Assembly (NCBI RefSeq): GCF_002752655.1
Contig: NZ_CP023737.1
Location: 3,992,001-4,056,000, forward strand
DNA: 64,000 nucleotides
From: Methylosinus trichosporium OB3b
GTDB lineage: Bacteria > Pseudomonadota > Alphaproteobacteria > Rhizobiales > Beijerinckiaceae
Direction of reading: 5' to 3'
The position numbers and the translations under genes were made by a program. Below are positions 52,014-60,256 of the stretch, piece by piece; the stretch's first letter is position 1, and each line of letters opens with the position of its first letter. The notes beneath the pieces are model-generated. The model was not told the DNA's origin and did not search any database. It saw only the letters and a program-made list of their open reading frames with translations.

Positions 52014-53105
52014 ATGGCCGATGCGGCTCCGGATGCGGTCCCTCATGGACGCTCCACCCAGCATGTTCCGAACATCGAGGAGGTCCACATTCTGTGGATC
52101 ACCGCGGGACTTTCTTGCGACGGCGACACCGTCTCGATCACGGCGGCGAGCGAGCCGAGCATAGAGGACATTCTGCTGGGCGCCGTGCCCGGCCTGCCGA
52201 AAGTACATTTGCACAACGCCGTTCTCGCTTATGAGGTCGGGGACGACTTCATGAAATTCTTTCACAGCGCCGCGCGCGGCGAGATCGAGAATTTTCTGCT
52301 GGTCGTCGAAGGGTCCATTCCCAACGAGCATCTGAGCGGCGAAGGCTATTGGGCGGCCTTCGGCACGGATCCGGAGACGGGCGAGCCGATCAAGACCACG
52401 CAATGGATCGATCGCCTCGCCGGCAAGGCGCTCGGCGTGATCGCGGCGGGAACCTGCGCGACCTATGGCGGCGTGCATGGAATGAAAGGCAATCCCACCG
52501 GCTGCATGGGTCTTGCCGATTATCTCGGTTGGCATTTCGAATCGAAGGCCGGGCTGCCGATCATCAATGTCCCCGGCTGTCCGGTGCAGCCGGATAATTT
52601 CATGGAGACGCTGCTCTATGTGCTGCGTCAGCTCGCCGGCCTCGCGCCGATGATTCCGCTGGACGAGGAATTGCGGCCGAAATGGCTATTCGGCATGACC
52701 GTGCACCAAGGCTGCGATCGCGCCGCTTATTACGAGCAGGCCGACTTCACGCATGAATATGGCTCGCGCAAATGCCTCGTGAAGATCGGCTGCTGGGGCC
52801 CGGTCGTGCAATGCAATGTGCCCAAGCGCGGCTGGATCGCCGGCGTCGGCGGCTGCCCCAATGTCGGCGGCATCTGCATCGGCTGCACCATGCCGGGCTT
52901 TCCCGACAAGCTCATGCCGTTCATGGACGAGCCGCCCGGCGCGCGCATCTCCTCCACGCTGGTCACGCCATACGGATTCCTCATCCGCAATCTGCGTCGC
53001 CTCACCAATTCGACGCTCAGCAAAGAGCCGAAATGGCGGCACAACGAGGACGAGCGCACCACAGGCTATCATCCGGATAAGCCGGAAGAAGCGTATCCGC
53101 TTTAG
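52014..53105 (+). CDS. hhyS: Group 1h [NiFe]-hydrogenase small subunit
   Basis: A 363-residue electron-transfer subunit without a Tat signal, so likely cytosolic or facing the cytosol. The proximal-cluster segment is WITAGLSCDGDT: C35 is kept, but the second Cys of the usual C-x-G-C is D38. The remaining proximal ligands are C148 (AAGTCATYGG) and C189 (NVPGCPVQP). C-terminal clusters: HQGCDR, SRKCLVKIGCWGPVVQCNV, GGCPNVGGICIGCTMPGFPDK. The Asp ligand is known from the oxygen-insensitive actinobacterial-type enzyme of Ralstonia. ATG 52014 is chosen (GCGGAGG at 52002-52008); an in-frame upstream ATG (51903) lacks a site. Confidence 0.92.
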   Translation: MADAAPDAVPHGRSTQHVPNIEEVHILWITAGLSCDGDTVSITAASEPSIEDILLGAVPGLPKVHLHNAVLAYEVGDDFMKFFHSAARGEIENFLLVVEGSIPNEHLSGEGYWAAFGTDPETGEPIKTTQWIDRLAGKALGVIAAGTCATYGGVHGMKGNPTGCMGLADYLGWHFESKAGLPIINVPGCPVQPDNFMETLLYVLRQLAGLAPMIPLDEELRPKWLFGMTVHQGCDRAAYYEQADFTHEYGSRKCLVKIGCWGPVVQCNVPKRGWIAGVGGCPNVGGICIGCTMPGFPDKLMPFMDEPPGARISSTLVTPYGFLIRNLRRLTNSTLSKEPKWRHNEDERTTGYHPDKPEEAYPL

Positions 53106-53114
53106 GAGAACGAT

Positions 53115-54923
53115 ATGGACGAGAAAGCGCGACGTATCGACGACGAGCGGAAGTCCTCTCCCAATCTCGTCGAGATGAATTGGGATCCGATCACCCGCAT
53201 CGTCGGCAGTCTCGGCATCTTCACCAAGATCGACTTCGACAACCGCACCGTCGCCGAATGCCACAGCACCTCGTCGATCTTTCGCGGCTACAGTGTGTTC
53301 CTGAAAGGCAAGGATCCGCGCGACTCGCATTTCATCACCAGCCGCATCTGTGGCATCTGCGGCGATAATCACGCGACCTGTTCCGTCTATGCGCAGAACA
53401 TGGCCTATGGAATCAAGCCGCCGCCGCTCGCCGATTGGATCATCAATCTCGGCGAGGCGGCCGAATATATGTTCGATCACAATATATTTCAGGACAATCT
53501 CGTCGGCGTCGATTTCTGCGAGCAGATGGTCAAGGAGACCAATCCGAGCGTCTGGGCCAAGGCGCAATCGACGCCGGCGCCGCATGCCGCCGATCACGGC
53601 TACCGCACCATCGCCGACATCATGACGGCGCTCAACCCCTTCACCGGCGAGTTCTATCGCGAGACGCTGCATGTCTCCCGCTACACGCGCGAAATGTTCA
53701 GCCTGATGGAAGGGCGCCATGTGCATCCGTCGACGCTCTATCCCGGCGGCGTCGGCACGACGCCTTCGGTGCAGCTGTTCACCGATTATCTCGTGCGCCT
53801 CGTCAAATATGCCGAGTTCATGAAAAAATGCGTGCCGCTGCACGATGATCTGTTCGACTTTTTCTACGACGCGCTGCCGGGATATGAGGAGGTCGGCCGT
53901 CGCCGCATTCTGCTCGGCTGCTGGGGCGCGTTCCAGGATCCGGAGAAGTGCGACTATCGCTATGAGACGATGACCGATTGGGGCCGGGCCATGTTCGTGA
54001 CGCCCGGCGTCATCGTCGATGGAAAGCTGGTGACGACCGATCTCGTCGACATCAATCTCAACATCCGCATCCTGCTCGGCGCGAGCTATTACGACGATTG
54101 GCAGAACCGCGAGACCTTCGTCTCGACCGATCCGCTCGGCAATCCGGTGGATCAGCGCCATCCCTGGAATCAGACGACGATACCACGGCCGCAGAAGCGC
54201 GATTTCGACGGCGGCAACTATTCCTGGGTGATGTGTCCGCGCTGGTACGACAAGCGCACGGGCGATTATCTGGCGCTCGACACCGGCGGCGGCGCGCTGG
54301 CGCGCCTGTGGGCCACCGCGCTCGCCGGGCTCGTCGATGTCGGCTATGTCAAAGCGACGGGCGACAGCGTCAAAATCTATCTGCCCAAGACCGCGTTGAA
54401 GCCCGAATGCGAGTTCGAGTGGAAGATTCCCAAATGGAGCAACGCCATCGAGCGGGATCGCGCGCGCACCTATTTCCAAGCCTATTGCGCCGCTATCGCC
54501 TATCACTTCATCGACAAGGCTCTGGCGGAGGTGCAGGCCGGGCGCACGCGCACCTGGACCGAGTTCACCGTGCCGGACGAAGCGATCGGCTGCGGCTTTC
54601 ACGAGGCGGTGCGCGGCGTGCTCTCGCATCATCTCGTCATTCGCGAGGGGCGCATCGCCAATTATCACCCTTATCCGCCGACGCCCTGGAACGCGACGCC
54701 GCGCGACGATTTCGGCACGCCGGGGCCTTATGAGGATGCGGTGCAGAACACGCCCTTGTTCGAGGAGAACGGCCGCGACAAGTTCAAGGGCATCGACATC
54801 ATGCGCACGGTGCGCAGCTTCGATCCGTGCCTGCCCTGCGGCGTGCATATGTATCTCGGCGGCGGCCGCACGCTCGAGCGCGTTCATTCGCCGATGTTCG
54901 GCGCGCCGCGGGAGGGATCATGA
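53115..54923 (+). CDS. hhyL: Group 1h [NiFe]-hydrogenase large subunit
   Basis: A 602-residue catalytic subunit that oxidises H2. The N-terminus LVEMNWDPITRIVGSLGIFTKIDF and the stretch CHSTSSIFRGYSVFLKGKDPRD are characteristic of group 1h. Nickel ligands: C79 and C82 in RICGICGDNH (H86 nearby), and C572 and C575 in DPCLPCGVH. After H578 a 24-residue tail remains, to be cut by the maturation protease encoded downstream. ATG 53115 follows AGGAG (53104-53108), which overlaps the hhyS stop. It overlaps the next gene by four bases. Members of this group scavenge H2 at atmospheric level. Confidence 0.95.
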   Translation: MDEKARRIDDERKSSPNLVEMNWDPITRIVGSLGIFTKIDFDNRTVAECHSTSSIFRGYSVFLKGKDPRDSHFITSRICGICGDNHATCSVYAQNMAYGIKPPPLADWIINLGEAAEYMFDHNIFQDNLVGVDFCEQMVKETNPSVWAKAQSTPAPHAADHGYRTIADIMTALNPFTGEFYRETLHVSRYTREMFSLMEGRHVHPSTLYPGGVGTTPSVQLFTDYLVRLVKYAEFMKKCVPLHDDLFDFFYDALPGYEEVGRRRILLGCWGAFQDPEKCDYRYETMTDWGRAMFVTPGVIVDGKLVTTDLVDINLNIRILLGASYYDDWQNRETFVSTDPLGNPVDQRHPWNQTTIPRPQKRDFDGGNYSWVMCPRWYDKRTGDYLALDTGGGALARLWATALAGLVDVGYVKATGDSVKIYLPKTALKPECEFEWKIPKWSNAIERDRARTYFQAYCAAIAYHFIDKALAEVQAGRTRTWTEFTVPDEAIGCGFHEAVRGVLSHHLVIREGRIANYHPYPPTPWNATPRDDFGTPGPYEDAVQNTPLFEENGRDKFKGIDIMRTVRSFDPCLPCGVHMYLGGGRTLERVHSPMFGAPREGS

Positions 54924-55405
54924 GCGATGCGCTCGCCGATTGTCTCGGCCGCATGGAACGGCTGATCGAAACGCTGGACGAGACGAGAGACGCGCAAGCT
55001 CGCGCGCTCGCGCGCGCGCTGCTCGACGCCTGCCTCGATCTGCATGGGCTGGCGCTGGCGCGCATGTTGACGCTCGCTTCCGGCGCCGAGGACGGACGTC
55101 TGCTCGCCGCCTTCGCGGCGGATCATTATGTCGCGTCGGCGCTGTTGCTGCACGGGCTGCATCCGGACGAGCCGGAGACGCGGCTGCGGCGCGCCATCTC
55201 GGGCCTGCGTGAGAAATGGGGCGCGACAATCGAGCTCATCGACGTTTCGCGCGCCATCGCCCGCGTCTCTGTGCGCCTGCCCGAGGACCAAGAGGATCGC
55301 GCCGATGCGCGGCGCGAGATCGAGCGGTCGCTGACCGAGGCGGCTCCCGATCTCGACCGCATCGTCATAGAGGAGCGCGCCACGGCGCGCAGTCTCGCGG
55401 AGTGA
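54920..55405 (+). CDS. NifU-like hydrogenase-associated protein lacking the CxxC motif
   Basis: A 161-residue soluble protein. The N-terminal helical part (IETLDETRDAQARALARALLDACLDLHGLALARMLTLA) and the segment LAAFAADHYVASALLLHGLHPDEPETRLRRAI match the NifU-related proteins found in group 1h/2a hydrogenase operons. The C-terminal part (KWGATIELIDVSRAIARVSVRLPEDQEDRADARREIERSLTEAAPDL) has the NifU C-domain pattern, but the C-x-x-C that would hold an Fe-S cluster is absent (RLPEDQED at that place). It probably has a structural or assembly role rather than carrying a cluster. GGAGGG precedes ATG 54920. Confidence 0.72.
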   Translation: MSDALADCLGRMERLIETLDETRDAQARALARALLDACLDLHGLALARMLTLASGAEDGRLLAAFAADHYVASALLLHGLHPDEPETRLRRAISGLREKWGATIELIDVSRAIARVSVRLPEDQEDRADARREIERSLTEAAPDLDRIVIEERATARSLAE

Positions 55406-55408
55406 TGC

Positions 55409-56020
55409 ATGACTATCGGCTGGGTCTCCCGCATGCGCCGCTTCGTCGCCGATGACGGCGGCGCGGAACGTTGCGAGCTCTGCGGCGCCGCGCTGGGCGC
55501 CGTCCACCGTCATGCGATGGATCTGTCCAGCCGCCGCATGCTCTGCGCCTGCGACTCTTGCCTACGCGCGGCGGCTGCGGGCGGCCCGCTACGCGCCATC
55601 GCGCCGACGACGATCGCGCTCGGCGATTTCACGCTTCCCGACGATCTGTGGGAGCGCTTGCAGCTTCCCATCGGCCTCGCCTTTCTGCTGGAGAGCGGCG
55701 AGGAGCGTCGTCCGCTCGCCGTCTATCCGAGCCCGGCCGGCGCGATCGAATCCGTTCTGAGCGAGGACGCCTGGTCGGCGCTCGCCGCGGCCAATCCGAT
55801 TCTGTTCGACATGACGCCGGACGTCGAGGCGCTGCTGATCGATCGTCGCGACGCGCGCCGCTATTTTCGCGTCTCCATCGATCGCTGCTATGCGCTCACC
55901 GGCCTCATGCGCGCGCGTTGGCAGGGGCTTTCGGGCGGCGCGGCGCTCTGGGACGAGGTCGAACGCTTCTTCGTGTCGTTGAACGAGGCGCCGCAGCGAG
56001 GAGTCCTCGCCCATGGTTGA
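55409..56020 (+). CDS. DUF5947-like protein with a zinc-ribbon-type N-terminus
   Basis: A 203-residue protein conserved in group 1h operons. An N-terminal metal site C22-x-x-C25 (CELCGA), H33/H35 and C46-A-C48-x-x-C51 (LCACDSC) recalls a zinc ribbon or HNH-like finger. The remainder contains LPIGLAFLLESGEERRPLAVYPSPAGAIESVL, and the C-terminal FRVSIDRCYALTGLMRARWQGLSGGAALWDEVERFF. No catalytic residues can be named. The gene begins three bases after the previous stop and overlaps the next by eight. Probably an assembly or partner protein. Confidence 0.75.
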   Translation: MTIGWVSRMRRFVADDGGAERCELCGAALGAVHRHAMDLSSRRMLCACDSCLRAAAAGGPLRAIAPTTIALGDFTLPDDLWERLQLPIGLAFLLESGEERRPLAVYPSPAGAIESVLSEDAWSALAAANPILFDMTPDVEALLIDRRDARRYFRVSIDRCYALTGLMRARWQGLSGGAALWDEVERFFVSLNEAPQRGVLAHG

Positions 56021-56663
56021 TCTTACCTTCGAGGTGAGCGGCGTCGAAGCGGAGCCTTTTTCCGTGTCGCCGTTGCTGAACTTTTCGCTGCGCATCGCCA
56101 ACGCGACGCCGCGCGCGCGCATTCGCAATGTGACGCTCGGCTGCCAAATCCGCATCGAGCCCATGCGCCGCTCCTATCGCGTGGAGGAGAAGGAGCGGCT
56201 CGTCGAATTGTTCGGCGCGCCGGAGCATTGGGGGCAATCGCTGCGCAGCTTCGTCTTCGCTCATGCGAGCGTCGCCGTTCCCGCCTTCGACGAAGAGACG
56301 ATCCTGCGGTTGCCGGTCGCCTGCACGCGCGACGTCGCAATCGCCAGCGCCAAATATTTCGGCGGGCTCATCGATGGCGCGGCGCCGCTCCTGTTCCTGT
56401 TCAGCGGTTCGGTGTTCTACACTGAGGAGAATGGCGCGCTGCGCGTCGAGCAGATCCCATGGTCGAAGGAGGCGTCCTTCGCTTTGCCGCTGGCGATCGT
56501 GGAGCGGCTGATGACGCGGCATTATGGCGAGGGCGATTGGATTCGTCTCGGCGCCGAGACGCTCGAGCGATTGCGTCGTTTCCAGCGGCGCGCCGCGCTG
56601 CTCGGCGAGGCGGAAGCCGTCGCGCGTCTTCTCGACGAGGCCGAGATGGAGGCGACGCGATGA
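56013..56663 (+). CDS. DUF6084-like hydrogenase operon protein
   Basis: A 216-residue soluble protein, beta-rich: VDLTFEVSGVEAEPFSVSPLLNFSLRIANATPRARIRNVTLGCQIRIEPMRRSY, followed by ERLVELFGAPEHWGQSLRSFVFAHASVAVPAFDEET and FLFSGSVFYTEENGALRVEQIPWSKEASFALPLAIVERLMTRHY. There are two cysteines and no known cofactor motif. It overlaps its neighbours by eight and four bases, so its dosage is coupled to theirs. It occurs with group 1h hydrogenases; the function is unknown. Confidence 0.72.
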   Translation: MVDLTFEVSGVEAEPFSVSPLLNFSLRIANATPRARIRNVTLGCQIRIEPMRRSYRVEEKERLVELFGAPEHWGQSLRSFVFAHASVAVPAFDEETILRLPVACTRDVAIASAKYFGGLIDGAAPLLFLFSGSVFYTEENGALRVEQIPWSKEASFALPLAIVERLMTRHYGEGDWIRLGAETLERLRRFQRRAALLGEAEAVARLLDEAEMEATR

Positions 56664-57937
56664 ACATCGACCGCGTGAAGCCGATCGCCGACGCCGTTCT
56701 CTATGAGGGCTATATTCTCTACCCCTATCGGCCGTCGGCGACGAAGAACAGAACGCGCTGGATGTTCGGCGAGCTGCATCCGCGCAGCGCGCAGCGCGCC
56801 GGCGGCGAGGCGTCGCTGATGCGTGCGGAGCTTCTGATCGAGGCGGAGGCCGGCGCCGAGGTCGAGATGGCGCTGCGGTTTTTGCAGAACCGCTGGCGCG
56901 AGATCGGCGAGATCGCGGCGCCGGTCGCCGATGTCGAGGCGATCGCATTCTATCGTCCGACGGATTCGCTCGTCATCGATGGCGAGAAATTCCTCTCCTT
57001 CGAGGAAGCGATCGAGCGGCGGGTCGATATCGAAGCGGCGAGGCTCGACGATCTCTGCAGAAAGGCGCAACGCCGGCGTTTTTCCTTCGCGGCGTCGCGC
57101 GAGATCGAGCCCATTCGCGCGCATGGCGAGATCGTCGCGGTGATCGCGCGCAGCAGCGAGGCGGTGGAAGGAGAGGTCGTTCTTTCCGCGACGCGGCTCG
57201 ACGACGCGCTGTTTCGCCTGCGTGTGGAGATCGAAAATCTGTCGCCGCTGATGGACGCCGACGCGCGCGAAGATTCGCGGGCGCGCGCCTTTCTCTCGAC
57301 GCATCTCATATTCGAAGCGCGCGGCGGCGCCTTCGTCTCGCTCATCGAGCCGCCCGAGCGCCATCGCGCCGCGGCGCGGGGCTGCGCCGGCGAGGGCCTA
57401 TGGCCGACCCTCGTCGGCGAGCCGGGACGGCGCGACAGGATGCTGGCGTCGCCGATCATCCTCTCCGATTATCCGCAGGTCGCGCCGGAGAGCCGCAATG
57501 CATTCTTCGATGGCGCGGAGATCGACGAATTATTGACCTTGCGCGTGCGCACGCTCTCGGCTGACGAGAAGCGCGAGATGGCCGCCGCCGATCCGCGCAC
57601 GCGCGACATATTGCAACGATGCGAGACGATGACGCGCGACGATCTCGGCGCGCTGCACGGGGCCTTTCGGCCGCTGGAGGAAGGCGACGAGGCGCCCTTC
57701 GCGGTCGGGGCGCGCGTGCGCATCGCGCCGAAGGCGGGCGGCGACATCATGGACATTGCGCTCGCCGGCAAGGTCGCGGTGGTCGAGGCGGTCGAGCGTG
57801 ATTTCGAAGGGCGCGCGCATGTCGCGGTGACGCTCGTCGAAGATCCGGGCGCGGATCTCGGCGCCGCCGGTTTTCCCGGCCATCGCTTCTTCTTCTCGCC
57901 GCAGGAATTGCAGCCGCTGGATGGAGGCGCTTCATGA
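56660..57937 (+). CDS. Hydrogenase operon protein of unknown function (425 residues)
   Basis: A large uncharacterised protein, apparently specific to group 1h hydrogenase operons. The N-terminal domain begins RVKPIADAVLYEGYILYPYRPSATKNRTRWMFGELHP, a well-defined motif; the C-terminal segment (VGARVRIAPKAGGDIMDIALAGKVAVVEAVERDFEGRAHVAVTLVEDPGADLG) resembles a small beta-barrel, ending in PGHRFFFSPQEL. No signal peptide, TM helix or Cys pair can be seen. The ATG overlaps the previous stop by four bases (ATGA) and the protease gene by four. Confidence 0.7.
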   Translation: MNIDRVKPIADAVLYEGYILYPYRPSATKNRTRWMFGELHPRSAQRAGGEASLMRAELLIEAEAGAEVEMALRFLQNRWREIGEIAAPVADVEAIAFYRPTDSLVIDGEKFLSFEEAIERRVDIEAARLDDLCRKAQRRRFSFAASREIEPIRAHGEIVAVIARSSEAVEGEVVLSATRLDDALFRLRVEIENLSPLMDADAREDSRARAFLSTHLIFEARGGAFVSLIEPPERHRAAARGCAGEGLWPTLVGEPGRRDRMLASPIILSDYPQVAPESRNAFFDGAEIDELLTLRVRTLSADEKREMAAADPRTRDILQRCETMTRDDLGALHGAFRPLEEGDEAPFAVGARVRIAPKAGGDIMDIALAGKVAVVEAVERDFEGRAHVAVTLVEDPGADLGAAGFPGHRFFFSPQELQPLDGGAS

Positions 57938-58431
57938 CCCGCATTCTCGTCGCCGGCATCGGCAATATTTTTTGCGGCGACGACGCTTTCGGCGTCGAGG
58001 TCGCGCGTGCATTGGCGCGCAGCGACGCGCTGGGGCAAGCGGATGTCGTCGATTTCGGCATCAGCGGCATCGATCTCGCCTTCGCTTTGACCGACGGCTA
58101 TGACGTCGCGATCCTCGTCGATGCGGCGCCGCGCGGTGAGGAGCCGGGGACGTTGTCGATCGTCGAGCCGCAGATCGACGCGGAGGACGAGACCATCGTC
58201 TCGGCCCATGGGCTCGATCCGGTCGCCGTGCTGCAGAGCGTCGCGCGCATCGGCGGCCACGCGCCGCGCGTCCTGCTGGTCGCCTGCGAGCCGCTGACGC
58301 TCGGCGGCGAGGAAGGCGCGATGGAGCTCAGCGCGCCGGTCGCCGCCGCGGTGGAGCCGGCGGCGCGTCTCGTCGAAACTCTGGTCGCCTCGCTGCGCGA
58401 GGCAGGTTGCACGGAAGGGAGCGTCCAATGA
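57934..58431 (+). CDS. [NiFe]-hydrogenase maturation endopeptidase (HybD/HupD family)
   Basis: A 165-residue protease that removes the C-terminal tail of the large subunit after Ni insertion. It begins ILVAGIGNIFCGDDAFGVEVARAL, the family signature. Predicted nickel ligands are D16 (E in E. coli HybD), D63 (ILVDAAPRG) and H92 (SAHGLDP), at nearly the same positions as E16/D62/H93 of HybD. Its cognate substrate is hhyL, which carries a 24-residue tail. Overlaps on both sides are ATGA type. Confidence 0.93.
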   Translation: MTRILVAGIGNIFCGDDAFGVEVARALARSDALGQADVVDFGISGIDLAFALTDGYDVAILVDAAPRGEEPGTLSIVEPQIDAEDETIVSAHGLDPVAVLQSVARIGGHAPRVLLVACEPLTLGGEEGAMELSAPVAAAVEPAARLVETLVASLREAGCTEGSVQ

Positions 58432-58535
58432 GCGGAGGAAGCATCTTCGGACTCGTGATCCTCGGCCTCGTGCTGCTGCTGATCGTGACGAATCTCAGGG
58501 ATCTGTGGCGTTACATCAAGATGACGATGATGTGA
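58428..58535 (+). CDS. 35-residue membrane microprotein at the end of the hydrogenase operon
   Basis: ATG 58428 overlaps the protease stop (ATGA) and runs to TGA 58533-58535. The product has a single helix (FGLVILGLVLLLIVTNL, residues 7-23) and a basic, aromatic C-terminal end, LRDLWRYIKMTMM. The end resembles the DUF6893 family of tiny actinobacterial membrane proteins ending in a DIRRYLKMRSM-like motif, which also occur near hydrogenases. It is too short for standard gene finding. A role as membrane tether or quinone-contact subunit of the hydrogenase is inferred. Confidence 0.72.
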   Translation: MSGGSIFGLVILGLVLLLIVTNLRDLWRYIKMTMM

Positions 58536-58541
58536 GGGCGA

Positions 58542-58580
58542 ATAGCGAGTAGGGAGTAGGGACTACTCGCTACTCGCTAT
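58542..58580. terminator. Bidirectional hairpin between hydrogenase operon and rlmB
   Basis: ATAGCGAGTAGGGAGTAG (58542-58559) pairs with CTACTCGCTACTCGCTAT (58563-58580) with one mismatch. The right arm encodes the last codons and stop of rlmB on the minus strand. No T run. Confidence 0.65.
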
Positions 58581-59375
58581 CCCCTTCAACCGCAGCGTCG
58601 TCAGCGCGACGGCGCAGGCGTTGGAGACATTGAGGCTCTTGATCGGTCCCGGCATGTCGAGCCGTGCGAGGACGTCGCAGCGCTCGCGCGTCAGCCGGCG
58701 CAGGCCCTTGCCTTCGGCGCCGAGCACGAGGGCGATGGGGTTCTGCAAGCGCGTCTCCTCGAGCGGCGCGGGCGCCTCGGAGTCGAGGCCGACGACCAGC
58801 CGGCCGCTTTGCGACAGCTCCTGCAGCGCACGCGCGAGATTGACGACCGACACGATCAGCACATGCTCGAGCGCGCCCGAGGCGGCCTTGGCGAGCACGC
58901 CGGTGAGCTCGGGACTGTTCCGGTCGGTCATCACCAGCGCGTCGACGGCGAAGGCGGCGGCGGTGCGCAGAATGGCGCCGACATTGTGCGGATCGGTCAC
59001 TTGATCGAGCACGAGCACGACGCCGCTCTTCGTCTCGATATCGGCGATCTCCGCCGCGGGCAGGGGCCGCGCCTCCAGCAACAGGCCCTGATGCACGCTC
59101 TCATCGCCGAGCCGGCTCGTGAGCGCGCGCGGGTCGACGATCTGCGGCGTGAGTCCGGCCTCGGCGGCGAGCGGGGCGATGCGCTCGGCCGCTCCTTCCG
59201 TCGCGTAGAGCGTCAGCAGCTTGCGCCGACGCGCGCGCAGCGCTTCGCGCACCGCATGGGCGCCGTAGAGCACGACGACATCGGCGGAGGGGCGGCGGAA
59301 CGGCTCCGCCGGCGGCGCCTCGCGCGGCGGCAAGCGGCGGTCGTTGCGGGGACCTTTGTGCGGCGGGCGCGTCAT
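58563..59375 (-). CDS. rlmB: 23S rRNA 2'-O-methyltransferase RlmB (TrmH/SpoU family)
   Basis: A 270-residue RNA methyltransferase modifying G2251 of 23S rRNA. The N-terminal substrate-binding domain begins [18 protein letters not shown]. The SPOUT domain has motif 1 [21 protein letters not shown], motif 2 [20 protein letters not shown] and motif 3 [18 protein letters not shown]. The start is ATG 59375, four bases into the ispE end. The reading frame continues upstream without family resemblance. Confidence 0.93.
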   Translation of the reverse strand: MTRPPHKGPRNDRRLPPREAPPAEPFRRPSADVVVLYGAHAVREALRARRRKLLTLYATEGAAERIAPLAAEAGLTPQIVDPRALTSRLGDESVHQGLLLEARPLPAAEIADIETKSGVVLVLDQVTDPHNVGAILRTAAAFAVDALVMTDRNSPELTGVLAKAASGALEHVLIVSVVNLARALQELSQSGRLVVGLDSEAPAPLEETRLQNPIALVLGAEGKGLRRLTRERCDVLARLDMPGPIKSLNVSNACAVALTTLRLKGIASSE

Positions 59376-60256
59376 CGCAGCACCGCCGTCTTCACCCACC
59401 AGCCGGGGTTTTGGCGGGCGATCGCCGCGGCGGCGGTCGCCGCGGCATGGGGCGTCGAGAAGATGGCGAAGCAGGTGGCGCCGGAGCCGGACATGCGCGC
59501 CAGCCGGCAGCCGCGCGCCGCCGAGAGCACGGCCAGCGCATGGACGATCACCGGCGCTTCGAGGCAGGCCGCGTCCTCCATGTCGTTGCGGCTCTTGCGC
59601 AGGGCGGCGAGCAGCAGCGCCTCTGCGTCCATGCCGGGCGTGATGGCGGGATGCGAGCCGGCGCCTGTGCGCTCGCCGGGCGCGAGCCCGAGCCGTTTGA
59701 ACACTGCGGCTGTCGCCACCGGCGCGCCGGGATTGAGCAGGACCGCTGGCAGCGGCGGCAGAGAGAGCGCCGCGCCGACCGCCTCGCCGGCGCCGCGCAT
59801 GAAGCGCGCGCGCGGCGTGAGGCACACCGGCACGTCCGATCCCGTGGCGCGCGCCGCTTCCATCAGCCGCGGATCGTCGGCGGAAAGGCCGTTGGCGGCG
59901 GCGAGGAGGCGCAGCGCCGCGGCGGCGTCCGAGGAGCCGCCGCCGATTCCGGCCGCGACCGGCAGATATTTGGTGAGCCGAAAAGCGCCGAGCGTGAGGC
60001 CGGGGACGCGCTCCGCGAGCCGCCGCGCCGCCCGCAGCACCAGATTATCGTCGCCGACGCCAGCCGCGGCGGCGGTCGGGCCGTCGACCGCGAGCGAAAG
60101 CTCGGGGCCGGGCGCGAGCCGCAACGCGTCGCCGCCGCCGGAAAAGGCGACGAGGCTCTCGAGCTCGTGATAGCCGTCCGCGCGGCGGCCGAGGATATGA
60201 AGCGTGAGATTGATCTTCGCGGGGGCGCGCGTCGCTAGCATCGAGCGGCTGTCCAT
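59372..60256 (-). CDS. ispE: 4-diphosphocytidyl-2-C-methyl-D-erythritol kinase
   Basis: A 294-residue GHMP kinase of the non-mevalonate isoprenoid pathway. It shows [26 protein letters not shown], the ATP-binding [21 protein letters not shown], and the C-terminal [14 protein letters not shown]. The start is ATG 60256. It overlaps rlmB by four bases. The upstream region (60257-60480) lacks another gene. Confidence 0.95.
   Translation of the reverse strand: MDSRSMLATRAPAKINLTLHILGRRADGYHELESLVAFSGGGDALRLAPGPELSLAVDGPTAAAAGVGDDNLVLRAARRLAERVPGLTLGAFRLTKYLPVAAGIGGGSSDAAAALRLLAAANGLSADDPRLMEAARATGSDVPVCLTPRARFMRGAGEAVGAALSLPPLPAVLLNPGAPVATAAVFKRLGLAPGERTGAGSHPAITPGMDAEALLLAALRKSRNDMEDAACLEAPVIVHALAVLSAARGCRLARMSGSGATCFAIFSTPHAAATAAAAIARQNPGWWVKTAVLR

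Noticed and set aside
52014..54923. Assignment of the hydrogenase to group 2a (Huc/cyanobacterial uptake type)
   Set aside because: The N-terminal EMNWDPITRIVGSLGIFTKID and CHSTSSIFRGYSVF stretches, the CDGD small-subunit motif and the absence of HucM/Rieske-type neighbours fit group 1h better.
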